From: Thiobacillus sp.
Lineage (GTDB): Bacteria > Pseudomonadota > Gammaproteobacteria > Burkholderiales > Thiobacillaceae
NCBI GenBank assembly: GCA_024235835.1
Contig: JACKLQ010000001.1
Span: 62,001 to 126,000, forward strand
Direction of reading: 5' to 3'
DNA length: 64,000 nt
The notes beneath the pieces were generated by a model, which searched no databases, was not told where the DNA came from, and saw only the letters and a list, made by a program, of their open reading frames with translations. Both the position numbers and the translations under genes were made by a program. Position 1 is the first letter of the stretch. Each line of letters starts with the position of its first letter. Of the stretch, positions 50,461-58,975 are shown piece by piece.

Positions 50461-53208
50461 ATGGGACTGTCGCGTCGTGATTTTCTGAAAACCAGCATTG
50501 CAGCAAGCACCGCCGCCACGGTGGGAATGCCACTCTCCAAACAGGCCGAGGCTGCCGTCAAGCAGTCCGAGGCGGGTTGGCAGTGGGACAAGTCCGTCTG
50601 CCGGTTCTGCGGCACGGGTTGCGGCATCATGGTGGCTACCAAGGGTGGTCGCATCGTCGCCACCAAGGGTGACCCGGATGCCCCCGTGAACCGGGGCCTG
50701 AACTGCGTCAAGGGCTACTTCAACGGCAAGATCAACTACGGCAAGGACCGCCTCACCCAGCCCCTGCTGCGCATGACCAACGGCAAGTTCGACAAGAAGG
50801 GCAAGTTCACGCCCGTGTCCTGGGAACAGGCCCTGGACATCATGGAAGAGAAAATGCGCTGGGCCATGAAGGAAAAGGGTCCCACCGGCATCTCCATCTT
50901 CGGTTCCGGCCAGTACACCATCCATGAGGGTTACACCGCGGCCAAGCTGATGAAGGCCGGTTTCCGCTCCAACAACATCGACCCCAACGCCCGCCACTGC
51001 ATGGCCTCCGCCGTGGTGGGCTTCATGCAGACCTTCGGCATCGACGAGCCCCAGGGCAACTACGACGACATCGAGCACACCGACACCGCCGTGCTGTGGG
51101 GCGCCAACATGGCCGAGATGCACCCCATCCTGTGGTCCCGCATCACCAACCGCCGCCTCACCCACAAGAACATGCGGGTGGTGAACCTGAGCACCTACGG
51201 CAACATGTCCTCCGATATTGCCGACCTGGAGATCATCTTCTCCCCCAGTGGTGACCTGGCCATCCAGAACTACATCGCCCGGGAAATCGTGAAGCGGGAT
51301 GCCATCGACCACGACTTCGTCAAGAAGCACACCCAGTTCGCCACCGGCCCCTACGACATCGGCTACGGTTTCCGTCCCAAGAATGTGGAGAAATTCGCCT
51401 CCGCCGCCGAGATGGAGATCTACAAGAACGAGAAGGTTCGCGTCCTGGACAAGCACGAAGCCATCGGCCAGCGCAAGAAGGAAGGCGAGGCCGTGGAGCA
51501 GAAGAACGCCGCCACCCCCATGAAGGACTGGGCCATCAGCTTCGACGACTTCAAGACGGCCCTGGAGCCCTACACCCTGGACTACACCGCCGAGGTGGCC
51601 AAGGGCGACCCGGACGAGTCCCTGGCTGACTTCAAGGCCAAGTTGCAGCAACTGGCCGACCTGTACTGTGAGAAGGGCCGCAAGATCGTGTCCTACTGGA
51701 CCATGGGTTTCAACCAGCACCAGCGGGGTTCCTGGGTGAACGAGCAGTGCTACATGAACCATCTACTCACCGGTCGCCAGTCCAAGCCCGGCGACGGCGC
51801 CTTCTCCCTCACCGGCCAACCCTCCGCCTGCGGCACCGCCAGGGAAGTGGGCACCTTCGCCCACCGCCTGCCCGCCGACATGGTGGTGATGAACCCGAAG
51901 CACCGGGCCATTGCCGAGAAGATCTGGAAACTGCCCGCCGGCACCATCAATCCCCAGATGGGCAGCCACTTCGTCAAGATCATGCGCGATCTGGAGGACG
52001 GCCAGATCCTGTTCTCCTGGACCCAGGTGAATAACCCCTGGCAGAACACCGCCAACGTGAACCACTGGATCAAGGCTGCCCGGGACATGAATAACTTCAT
52101 CGTCGTGGCCGACGCCTACCCCGGCGTGTCCGCCAAGGTGGCCGACCTGATCCTGCCTGCCGCCATGATCAACGAGAAGTGGGGTGCTTACGGCAACGCT
52201 GAACGCCGCACCCAGGTCTGGCGCCAGCAGATCATGCCTCCCGGCCAGGCCCGCGCCGACATCTGGATGATGCTGGAGTTGTCCAAGCGATTCAAACTCA
52301 AGGACGTGTGGGTCGCTCAGCCCGTGCCAGGCCTAAAGGATGGCTTGCCCGATGTGCTGCCCGCCGCCCAGGCCATGGGATACACGCCCGAGTCGACCCT
52401 GTATGAAGTGTTGTTCGCCACTCCGGAGAACAAGAAATACAAGTGGCCTGACAATGCCGTGGCCAGCGGACATGGCAACCATGTGGCCGACTTGCTCAAG
52501 GATGGCTGGTTCCCAGAGAAAGCCTTGTTCGAGGAATACAGGCAATTCGGCAGCGGCCACGCCCATGACCTGGCTCCCTTCAACGTCTATCACAGTGCCA
52601 AGGTCCGTGGTCTGCGTTGGCCCGTGGTGGAGAAGGACGGCAAGTGGGTGGAAACTCCCTGGCGCAACAACGAGCAGTACGATCCCTATGTGAAGAAGGG
52701 CTCCGGCTTCGATTTCTACGGCAATAACGGCAAGAAAATGGTCATGGGCGACCTGGACAAGCCGGGCGATCCTGCCAACAAGGTGGATATCTCCGGCAAG
52801 GCCAAGATCTACTTCCGGCCCTACGCCTCGCCGGTGGAGAAGCCGGATGCCAACTACGACCTGTGGTTGTGCACGGGCCGGGTACTGGAGCACTGGCACT
52901 CCGGCACCATGACCCGTCGCGTGCCCGAACTCCACCGGGCCGTGCCTTCCGCCGTCTGCTGGATCAACCAGAAGGACGCGGATGCCAAGGGCCTGAAGCG
53001 CAACGACCTGGTGTGGGTGGAATCCCGCCGCGGCAAGGTGAAGGTGCGCCTGGAAACCGGCGGCCGCAACCGGGTGCCCCGCGGTCTGGTCTACGTGCCC
53101 TGGTTCGACGAGGGAGTGCTGATCAACAAGGTCACCCTGGACACAACTTGCCCGCTCTCGAAAGAGACGGACTACAAGAAGTGCGCGGTGAAGATCTACA
53201 AGGCCTGA
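50461..53208 (+). CDS. napA: periplasmic nitrate reductase, catalytic subunit
   Basis: A 915-residue molybdenum enzyme reducing nitrate to nitrite. A Tat signal (LSRRDFLKTSIAAST) is followed by a 4Fe-4S site (CRFCGTGCG with a fourth Cys in LNCVKGYF) and the molybdenum cysteine in ARHCMASAVVGF. TNSR-like MGD-binding segments and a C-terminal FDEGVLINKVTLD are present. AAGGAGG sits before ATG 50461; a TTG at 50443 would place that site inside the gene. It is second in napDAGHB, with hairpins after it. Confidence 0.97.
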   Translation: MGLSRRDFLKTSIAASTAATVGMPLSKQAEAAVKQSEAGWQWDKSVCRFCGTGCGIMVATKGGRIVATKGDPDAPVNRGLNCVKGYFNGKINYGKDRLTQPLLRMTNGKFDKKGKFTPVSWEQALDIMEEKMRWAMKEKGPTGISIFGSGQYTIHEGYTAAKLMKAGFRSNNIDPNARHCMASAVVGFMQTFGIDEPQGNYDDIEHTDTAVLWGANMAEMHPILWSRITNRRLTHKNMRVVNLSTYGNMSSDIADLEIIFSPSGDLAIQNYIAREIVKRDAIDHDFVKKHTQFATGPYDIGYGFRPKNVEKFASAAEMEIYKNEKVRVLDKHEAIGQRKKEGEAVEQKNAATPMKDWAISFDDFKTALEPYTLDYTAEVAKGDPDESLADFKAKLQQLADLYCEKGRKIVSYWTMGFNQHQRGSWVNEQCYMNHLLTGRQSKPGDGAFSLTGQPSACGTAREVGTFAHRLPADMVVMNPKHRAIAEKIWKLPAGTINPQMGSHFVKIMRDLEDGQILFSWTQVNNPWQNTANVNHWIKAARDMNNFIVVADAYPGVSAKVADLILPAAMINEKWGAYGNAERRTQVWRQQIMPPGQARADIWMMLELSKRFKLKDVWVAQPVPGLKDGLPDVLPAAQAMGYTPESTLYEVLFATPENKKYKWPDNAVASGHGNHVADLLKDGWFPEKALFEEYRQFGSGHAHDLAPFNVYHSAKVRGLRWPVVEKDGKWVETPWRNNEQYDPYVKKGSGFDFYGNNGKKMVMGDLDKPGDPANKVDISGKAKIYFRPYASPVEKPDANYDLWLCTGRVLEHWHSGTMTRRVPELHRAVPSAVCWINQKDADAKGLKRNDLVWVESRRGKVKVRLETGGRNRVPRGLVYVPWFDEGVLINKVTLDTTCPLSKETDYKKCAVKIYKA

Positions 53209-53221
53209 TGTCCTGACCGAG

Positions 53222-53284
53222 GCCGAGGTGGCCTGCCACCTCGGCTTCACCCAAGGCTTTTCCCCCGAGAGGGCTTGGGTGAAG
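53222..53284 (+). other. two adjacent strong hairpins between napA and napG
   Basis: GCCGAGGTGGC-CT-GCCACCTCGGC (53222-53245) is a perfect 11-pair stem. CTTCACCCAAG (53245-53255) pairs perfectly with CTTGGGTGAAG (53274-53284). No T-run follows, so they are more likely mRNA-stability or processing elements than terminators. Confidence 0.75.
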
Positions 53285-53327
53285 TGTTTATCTGCCGCGG
53301 TTGCGGTATGGATTGTTGGAAAGAACA

Positions 53328-54107
53328 ATGGCTGAGCAAAGCGTCACGAGACGCGACTTTCTGGTAAAGGCGGCGCAAGGTACTGCCATGGCGGCAACGG
53401 GGGGCCTGTTGTGGGTCTATCTGCTGCGTCAGGAGGCCCGTGCCCATCCCTATGCATTGCGTCCCCCGGGTGCCCTGGCCGAGCAGGACTTCAACGCAGC
53501 CTGCATCAAGTGCGGCCAATGTGTGAACGCCTGCCCCTTCGACACCCTGAAACTGGCTGGCTCGGGCGGTAGTCTGCCCATCGGCATGCCCTATTTCGAG
53601 CCCCGCGATATTCCCTGTTATCTGTGCCCGGATATCCCCTGCATGAAGGCCTGCCCCACGGGGGCCCTATCGCCGGAGTTGAAGAACATCAACGATTCCC
53701 GCATGGGCCTGGCGGTCATAGACCTGGAGAACTGCCTGTCCTGGAAGGGCCTGCGCTGCGAAATCTGTCATCGGGAGTGTCCCCTCAAGGGCAAGGCCAT
53801 CACCCTGGAGTTGCATCCCCGCGCACAGTCCAAGCACGCGATGTTCTATCCCATCGTCAATTCAGACGCCTGCACGGGCTGCGGCATTTGCGAGAAGGCC
53901 TGCCCTACCACGGAAGCGGCCATCCGCATCCTTCCCCACCAGATGGTGCAGGGCAAGATCGGCGAGCACTACCGTCTGGGCTGGACCTTCGACACCGAGA
54001 TCACCCAGGACTTCAAGCCCACCGAGGCGCCGCCCGCGACCGCCCCCGATGCCCCCGTGCCAGACCAGGCACCGGGCATGGACTACCTGAATGAGGGCGG
54101 GCTATGA
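53328..54107 (+). CDS. napG: NapG ferredoxin-type quinol dehydrogenase subunit
   Basis: A 259-residue periplasmic iron-sulfur protein with a Tat signal (TRRDFLVKAAQGTAM) and four 4Fe-4S binding sites: CIKCGQCVNACP, CYLCPDIPCMKACP, CEICHRECP and CTGCGICEKACP. With NapH it passes quinol electrons to NapB/NapA. Start ATG 53328 follows GGAAAGAAC. Its end overlaps napH (ATGA). Confidence 0.96.
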   Translation: MAEQSVTRRDFLVKAAQGTAMAATGGLLWVYLLRQEARAHPYALRPPGALAEQDFNAACIKCGQCVNACPFDTLKLAGSGGSLPIGMPYFEPRDIPCYLCPDIPCMKACPTGALSPELKNINDSRMGLAVIDLENCLSWKGLRCEICHRECPLKGKAITLELHPRAQSKHAMFYPIVNSDACTGCGICEKACPTTEAAIRILPHQMVQGKIGEHYRLGWTFDTEITQDFKPTEAPPATAPDAPVPDQAPGMDYLNEGGL

Positions 54108-55015
54108 ACGACATGGGTGGTTACAAGGTCAGGCCGGATGCCCTGGCATCCGTGGAGAAGCTTCATCAGCGGGGCCTCGGTGCCAGGATATGGTCATGGC
54201 GCTATCTGTTCCTGCGCCGCTTTACCCAGTTGGGCATCCTGCTGCTGTTCTTCGGCACGGCCCATTGGGCTTGGCAATATCCAAATAAGACGCCCCTGCT
54301 GACGGGCAACCTGAGCGCCTCCGAATTCATTGGCCTGATTCCCATGGCCGATCCCCTGGCTGCCTTGCAGATATTCCTGACCGGTCATGTGCTGACCCAG
54401 GAGACCCTGATCGGCGTGGCCGTTGTGTTCGCCTTCTATCTGCTGGTGGGTGGGCGCGTGTTTTGCGCCTGGGTGTGTCCGGTTAACATGGTGACGGACC
54501 TGGCCGGCTGGCTGCGCAACCGGCTGGACATCCACGTCCTGATCCATATTCCCCGCACGGTGCGTTATTTCGTCCTGGCCGCGGCCCTTGTCCTATCCGC
54601 AGCCACGGGCGTGGCGGCCTTCGAGTGGGTCAGCCCCGTGGGCATGATGCATCGGGAAATCATCTTCGGCGTGGGCTTTGGCTTCCTGGCCCTGCTTTCC
54701 ATCTTCCTGTTCGACCTGTTGATACTGAAGAACGGCTGGTGCGGGCATCTGTGTCCCCTGGGCGCCTTCTGGTCCCTGGTGGGCAAGGCGGGGCTGGTCA
54801 AGGTGCGCTTCGACAAGCGCTCCTGCACCCACTGCGGCGAGTGCGCCAAGGTATGCCCCGAACCCCAGGTGCTGAACCTGAAGAAGCTGGAAGAGCGTGG
54901 CCTGGTTTTCTCCGGCGAATGCAGCAATTGCGGGCGGTGTACCGCCCTGTGTCCGGAAGGCAGTCTGGCTTTCGATTTGAGACCCCTGATCCAAAAGCAC
55001 AATACCCGGGCTTAA
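54104..55015 (+). CDS. napH: NapH membrane quinol dehydrogenase subunit
   Basis: A 303-residue membrane protein with four predicted helices. It has two CxxxCP motifs (CAWVCPVNM and CGHLCPLGA) on the cytoplasmic side and a C-terminal pair of 4Fe-4S sites (CTHCGECAKVCP and CSNCGRCTALCP). It takes electrons from quinol and hands them to NapG. It overlaps napG by four bases. Confidence 0.96.
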   Translation: MNDMGGYKVRPDALASVEKLHQRGLGARIWSWRYLFLRRFTQLGILLLFFGTAHWAWQYPNKTPLLTGNLSASEFIGLIPMADPLAALQIFLTGHVLTQETLIGVAVVFAFYLLVGGRVFCAWVCPVNMVTDLAGWLRNRLDIHVLIHIPRTVRYFVLAAALVLSAATGVAAFEWVSPVGMMHREIIFGVGFGFLALLSIFLFDLLILKNGWCGHLCPLGAFWSLVGKAGLVKVRFDKRSCTHCGECAKVCPEPQVLNLKKLEERGLVFSGECSNCGRCTALCPEGSLAFDLRPLIQKHNTRA

Positions 55016-55066
55016 GGATTGAGTACCAACGCGTGTTAACCGAGCAAGTTTGTCAAGGAGGACGAG

Positions 55067-55546
55067 ATGGAAAAGAGCGTAAGGAAAGGAGTTCTGTTGG
55101 GGGCGGCCATTACCGCGGCCTTCCTGTCCCTGTCCGCATCGGCTGTACAGGATCAGGCAATTCCCGACGATGACCTGGGTCTGTCCAAGACCAGCGTATA
55201 CGATGTGCCAGACCCGGCCACATTTGAATATGGTTCCGCAGACCCCGGCACGGTGGGCAAGCGCGCTCTCCGTTCGTACCACACCGCGCCCCCCATGGTG
55301 CCCCACTCCATCAAGGACATGGTCCCCATCCGTCAGGATTTCAACCTGTGCAAGGACTGCCATGTGGTGCCGGACATGATCGGCCAGAAGATCACCCCCG
55401 GGGTGCCCGTGCCGGCTCCGGTCAGCCACTATGTCAACGTGAAGGCTGGCGAGTTGTACATGGGACGCTGGAATTGCACCCAGTGCCATGCGCCCCAGGC
55501 CAACGTGAAGAACCTGGTGGTAAACACCTTCAAGAAACCCCGCTGA
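55067..55546 (+). CDS. napB: NapB dihaem cytochrome c
   Basis: A 159-residue periplasmic electron-transfer subunit of nitrate reductase. A signal peptide ends in SASA. Two haem sites, CKDCH and CTQCH, lie near residues 105 and 143. AAGGAGGA precedes the ATG. It ends the nap operon, which lacks napC, napE and napF; a hairpin and a strong terminator follow. Confidence 0.95.
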   Translation: MEKSVRKGVLLGAAITAAFLSLSASAVQDQAIPDDDLGLSKTSVYDVPDPATFEYGSADPGTVGKRALRSYHTAPPMVPHSIKDMVPIRQDFNLCKDCHVVPDMIGQKITPGVPVPAPVSHYVNVKAGELYMGRWNCTQCHAPQANVKNLVVNTFKKPR

Positions 55547-55657
55547 ACGACGTTTTCCCCGCCCTCCAGCCCCGCTATACCGGGGGGTGTGAGGGTGGCG
55601 GTTGCAGTTCAGGCGCTGGGTGCCACCGTGTCCTCGGGTGGCACGAGTTGGTGAAAA

Positions 55658-55688
55658 GCAAAGGCCCGCGGATTCCGCGGGCCTTTGC
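55658..55688. terminator. bidirectional terminator between napB and hfq
   Basis: GCAAAGGCCCGCGG-ATT-CCGCGGGCCTTTGC is a perfect 14-pair stem with A-rich and T-containing flanks. A smaller hairpin (GTGCCACC and GGTGGCAC, 55620-55644) precedes it. The two genes converge, so the stem can serve both. Confidence 0.88.
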
Positions 55689-55702
55689 ATTGGGAATGGC
55701 GC

Positions 55703-55945
55703 TTATTCGGTCGCGCCGGGCTTGGCGCCCATTTCCACCTGGCGGGAAGGCGAGATGGTGGATATGGCGTGCTTGAAGATGGCCTGCACCGTCTGGTCGT
55801 TGCCACGCAACAGGACCATGTACTGGTCGAAGGATTCGATCTTGCCCACCAGCTTGATGCCGTTCACGAGGAAAACGGAGCAGTGCACGTGTTCCCGGCG
55901 CAAGGTGTTGAGGAATTGGTCTTGCAAGTTCTGGCGCTCGCTCAT
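55703..55945 (-). CDS. divergent Hfq-like Sm protein
   Basis: An 80-residue protein with both Sm motifs of Hfq: LQDQFLNTLRREHVHCSVFLVNGIKLVGKIESFDQYMVLL and IFKHAISTISPSR (KHAIS is the canonical Sm2). Changes from typical proteobacterial Hfq include Q for P in QDPFLN, F for the Tyr of the IYLVNG strand, V and K for the two Q of KLQGQIESFDQ, and one extra residue before Sm2. It sits beside nap and dnaJ rather than in the usual miaA-hflX or der-hfq context, so it may be a second Hfq. Start 55945; AGGAAAT upstream. Confidence 0.85.
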   Translation of the reverse strand: MSERQNLQDQFLNTLRREHVHCSVFLVNGIKLVGKIESFDQYMVLLRGNDQTVQAIFKHAISTISPSRQVEMGAKPGATE

Positions 55946-56028
55946 GAGGATATTTCCTGCGAAAAAACGTCCGTGACTATAGCACGAGCGATACTCCACA
56001 CCTTAATGTGTTCCATGGGTTGGGTTGC

Positions 56029-56931
56029 ATGAAGTACAAGGATTACTACCGCATTCTGGATGTCGCCCGGAATGCCTCCGCTGATGAAATCAAGAAGGCC
56101 TACCGCAGGCTGGCCCGCAAATACCATCCGGATGTCTCCAAGGAGGCCGGGGCCGAGGAAAGGTTCAAGGAGGTGAACGAGGCCAACGAAGTCCTATCGG
56201 ACCCGGACAAGCGCGCTGCTTACGATCAGCTCGGCTTCCATCGACCCGGACAGAATTTCCGGCCGCCGCCCGAATGGGGTGAGCGTTTCGGTGGCGCCCG
56301 GGGCGGGGCGGAATTCGCCGGCATGGATTTCTCGGACCTGTTTTCCCAACTTTTCGGCGGGGCAGGGGGGCAGGAGTTTCATGGCCGGAGCGCGCCCAAG
56401 GGCCGGGATGTGGAGGCCAGCATCATCCTGTCCCTGGAGGAGGCCTATCAGGGCACGGAAAAGGAGGTCCATGTGCCGGGCAGCGGCAACGTCCGTTTCC
56501 GTGTGCCCCCGGGGGCCCTGCCGGGCAAGCGCCTGCGCCTGGCGGGCAAGGGCCAGGCCTCCAGCCATGGTGGTCCCAGAGGGGATGTGTTCCTGCATAT
56601 CGAAATCGCGCCTCACCGCTTGTATCGCCTTGAGGGCAAGGACATCCATCTGGATATGCCCATCGCCCCCTGGGAAGCGGCCCTGGGCGCCACGCTGCTG
56701 GTTCCCACCCTGGCGGGCGACGTCCGCCTCAAGGTTCCTGCAGGTGCGCGTGGAGGACAAAAACTGCGCCTGACTGGGAAAGGTATGCCAAGCCCCAGGG
56801 GCAACGGGGACTTCTTCGTGAACCTGCAGGTCGCGATGCCCGGCAAACTTACGGAGGGCGAGAAAGAACTCTATGCCCGGCTGGCGGCCATTTCCGACTT
56901 CGACCCACGGCCAGGCTTCCCGAAAGCTTGA
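56029..56931 (+). CDS. cbpA: CbpA-type DnaJ chaperone (curved DNA-binding protein family)
   Basis: A 300-residue class B J-protein without the zinc domain. The J domain covers 1-70 with the HPD motif (KYHPDVSKEAGA). A Gly/Phe-rich segment follows (FRPPPEWGERFGGARGG), then two C-terminal substrate domains with VKVPGARGGQKLRLTGKGMPSP near the end. It assists DnaK; CbpA also binds curved DNA. It is divergent from the Hfq-like gene, with 83 bases between. Confidence 0.9.
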   Translation: MKYKDYYRILDVARNASADEIKKAYRRLARKYHPDVSKEAGAEERFKEVNEANEVLSDPDKRAAYDQLGFHRPGQNFRPPPEWGERFGGARGGAEFAGMDFSDLFSQLFGGAGGQEFHGRSAPKGRDVEASIILSLEEAYQGTEKEVHVPGSGNVRFRVPPGALPGKRLRLAGKGQASSHGGPRGDVFLHIEIAPHRLYRLEGKDIHLDMPIAPWEAALGATLLVPTLAGDVRLKVPAGARGGQKLRLTGKGMPSPRGNGDFFVNLQVAMPGKLTEGEKELYARLAAISDFDPRPGFPKA

Positions 56932-56996
56932 TCCGCCTGGCCTGGAATGTGCTTAAGTTAACTGATTGACGCCATGCACATCGCGGGTAGCGAATC

Positions 56997-58184
56997 ATGA
57001 ATATCAGCGCGGTCACCCCCACTGGACTGTTCGCCTACACGGGCGCGCAGTCCGCCCAACTGGAAAGCCAGGCCCAGCGGGCCCTCACCCGGGGCCTGGA
57101 CCTGTTCATCGACCAGAAATACGACGATGCCATCAAGGAGTTCCGTCGCGCTGTCGCTTTGGCGCCCAACAGCGCCTACGCCGTGGATGCATACAAGCAG
57201 ATCGCCCAGTCCTATGCTCAGAAGAATGACAGCCAGGGAGCCATCGAGTCTTACCAGCAGGCCTTGAGGATGGACCCCAACAATGCCGAGCTGCGCACGG
57301 CCCTGGGCAACGTGTATTACTTCGAGGAACGCTACAGCGATGCTCAGGTGGAGTATGAGCGGGCGGTGCGCATCGACCCCTCCGCCGTCAACCGCTTTTC
57401 CCTCGGTCAGGCCTACTTGGCCAACGGCAACTACACCGAGGCCGAACTGCAATTCAAGCGCGTGCAGACCCTGGAGCCCCGCGAGCCCAGCGGCAGCTAC
57501 GGCCTGGGCCAGGTCTACGCCAGGCAGGACCGCACGAACGAAGCCATCGATGCCTTCCAGCAGGCCATCAACGTGCAGCGGGATTTCTGGGATGCCTATG
57601 TGGAACTGGGCTATGTCTATGCCGACACGGGCCGGCTTGACGAGGCCCAGGACCTCGTCGAGGCCCTGAGCGACGAGGATGCCACCAGGGCGGCAACCTT
57701 GACCGCCTATCTCTACGAAAAGAATCAGCCGAAAATTCTCACGGTGGGGGAGGACGGCAGTTTTCCCACCAGCCTGGGCAGGGGGACCATGGTTTCCGCC
57801 CTGGGCTCGTACCTGGCCAATGCAGAGTCTTCCCAGACCTTTTCCATGATCTTCTATTTCAGCAAGGAGATGGACCAGGACTCCGTGGAGGATGTCTTCA
57901 ACTGGACCATCAGCCGGTCCATCGGGTCCGGCCTGGGTGACGGCTACAACTTCAACCTGGAAATCCCTGACACGGAGATAAGTTTGCCACGGCATCCGGT
58001 GGGGGTTTACTACGACGCAGCCGCGTACACCGCCACCGTCTATTTCGAGATTCGCCAGAACGCCAGCGCCAACGGGACGATTGATCCGTCCCACGTCCAG
58101 TTCGCGTTTTCCGGGCAAGACCGATTTGGTCAGGGAATCAGTCCCCAGGCGGATCAATACGCCGGCTTCTCCGGCGTTGCCTGA
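56997..58184 (+). CDS. TPR protein with C-terminal Ig-like domain
   Basis: A 395-residue protein. About seven tetratricopeptide repeats cover residues 30-235 (for example YDDAIKEFRRAVALAPNS, GAIESYQQALRMDPNNAEL, YTEAELQFKRVQTLEP). The C-terminal 150 residues are beta-rich, with MIFYFSKEMDQDSVEDVFNWTIS and VGVYYDAAAYTATVYFEI, like bacterial Ig-like domains of surface proteins. No signal peptide is obvious. The function is unknown; similar TPR-Ig-like proteins lie near flagellin or glycosylation genes. It precedes the sigma-54 promoter and cluster below. Confidence 0.82.
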   Translation: MNISAVTPTGLFAYTGAQSAQLESQAQRALTRGLDLFIDQKYDDAIKEFRRAVALAPNSAYAVDAYKQIAQSYAQKNDSQGAIESYQQALRMDPNNAELRTALGNVYYFEERYSDAQVEYERAVRIDPSAVNRFSLGQAYLANGNYTEAELQFKRVQTLEPREPSGSYGLGQVYARQDRTNEAIDAFQQAINVQRDFWDAYVELGYVYADTGRLDEAQDLVEALSDEDATRAATLTAYLYEKNQPKILTVGEDGSFPTSLGRGTMVSALGSYLANAESSQTFSMIFYFSKEMDQDSVEDVFNWTISRSIGSGLGDGYNFNLEIPDTEISLPRHPVGVYYDAAAYTATVYFEIRQNASANGTIDPSHVQFAFSGQDRFGQGISPQADQYAGFSGVA

Positions 58185-58373
58185 CATGCCTGTTTTTCAA
58201 TTCACGGAGAGCCAGGCACGATAGTTGGTGGGAGCAGCTGTGGTCTCCAGGCCAGTGGCAATCCATGCCGCCTCATGGCAAGGGTTGCCGGCAGGGTTAG
58301 CCCTGTTGGGCCTTATTCCGGCCCTATGCCCGGTAAGCCGTTTCAGGGCGCCTCTTTTTCATGCGGCAACAGG
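58185..58373. other. intergenic region before the sigma-54 promoter
   Basis: About 190 bases after the TPR gene with no gene recognised. Its GC content and position suggest regulatory DNA, possibly enhancer sites for a sigma-54 activator, but no specific operator was seen. Confidence 0.4.
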
Positions 58374-58389
58374 TGGCACAGCATTTGCT
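58374..58389 (+). promoter_or_regulatory. sigma-54 (RpoN) promoter
   Basis: TGGCACAGCATTTGCT matches the consensus TGGCAC-N5-TTGCW exactly, with GG and GC ten bases apart. Transcription would begin near 58400, upstream of the unknown gene at 58496 and the glycan-type cluster behind it. Sigma-54 is common for flagellar and nitrogen genes. Confidence 0.8.
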
Positions 58390-58445
58390 GACAAACATGT
58401 CATCCAGATCCCCGCGCTTGATGCGCAGGCATGAAGAAGAGGCCG

Positions 58446-58499
58446 ATGACCAGACCCCCTTTGCTGAATTCCATCCTTGGCCGGAATTGCGAGCCATGA
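58446..58499 (+). CDS. possible short leader ORF before the first cluster gene
   Basis: An ATG at 58446 follows GAAGAGG and reads 17 residues to a TGA overlapping the ATG at 58496 (ATGA). This would couple the leader to the downstream gene. It lies just after the predicted sigma-54 start. There is no homology or function to support it, so the call is weak. Confidence 0.25.
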   Translation: MTRPPLLNSILGRNCEP

Positions 58500-58975
58500 G
58501 CCTCCTTCCGGTGACGGCCTTCGGCCCGGACAGTGCTTACCTTGCCAGGGTATCCAGCCGTGACGCGCTCCCCGGCCTGGACAGTCCCCGGCAGGCAGGC
58601 GTGCAAGGGGAAGCGGGTGTTGACGTCTTCACCAGCCGGACCATGCTTGCATCCCTGTATGCGCGACTGGACGACGCAAGCGTGGTGGCCATGAAGGAGC
58701 GGGCTGCAAGCGGAGGCGACCCGTCCCATGGCAACCCCGATCAGTTCCGCAAGCTTTATCCACCCTACCCGAAGGTCTATGCGGAGCGTGCTGCTTATCT
58801 GGACCGCCTGGCGGGCCTGGCCCCGCTGAACGACGCCTTGAGACCGCCGGAGACCCGGGAAGAGGTGGAGCGCCTTGCCCAGACCGTCTCCGCAGGGCTG
58901 GCCGAACTGCCTAACACCGGCGTCACGCGCCAGCCTGTTCATTTCCTCATGACAACCCCGAAAGAGTCACCTTGA
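58496..58975 (+). CDS. hypothetical protein, first gene of the sigma-54 cluster
   Basis: A 159-residue soluble protein, starting MSLLPVTAFGPDSAYLARVSS. The middle has DVFTSRTMLASLYARLDDASVV and KLYPPYPKVYAERAAYLDRL; the end is MTTPKESP. The frame stays open upstream to 58361, but that part lies before the predicted transcript start, so 58496 is chosen. Codon use looks coding. Its stop overlaps the TTG start of the FkbM gene. No known family was recognised. Confidence 0.6.
   Translation: MSLLPVTAFGPDSAYLARVSSRDALPGLDSPRQAGVQGEAGVDVFTSRTMLASLYARLDDASVVAMKERAASGGDPSHGNPDQFRKLYPPYPKVYAERAAYLDRLAGLAPLNDALRPPETREEVERLAQTVSAGLAELPNTGVTRQPVHFLMTTPKESP

Noticed and set aside
56938..56953. Second sigma-54 promoter before the TPR gene (TGGCCTGGAATGTGCT)
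   Set aside because: GG and GC spacing is right, but TGGCCT and GTGCT miss several consensus bases, so it is below what I would call.
58361..58495. N-terminal extension of the first cluster gene from 58361
   Set aside because: It would begin upstream of the predicted sigma-54 transcript start and lacks a ribosome site; the frame was trimmed to 58496.
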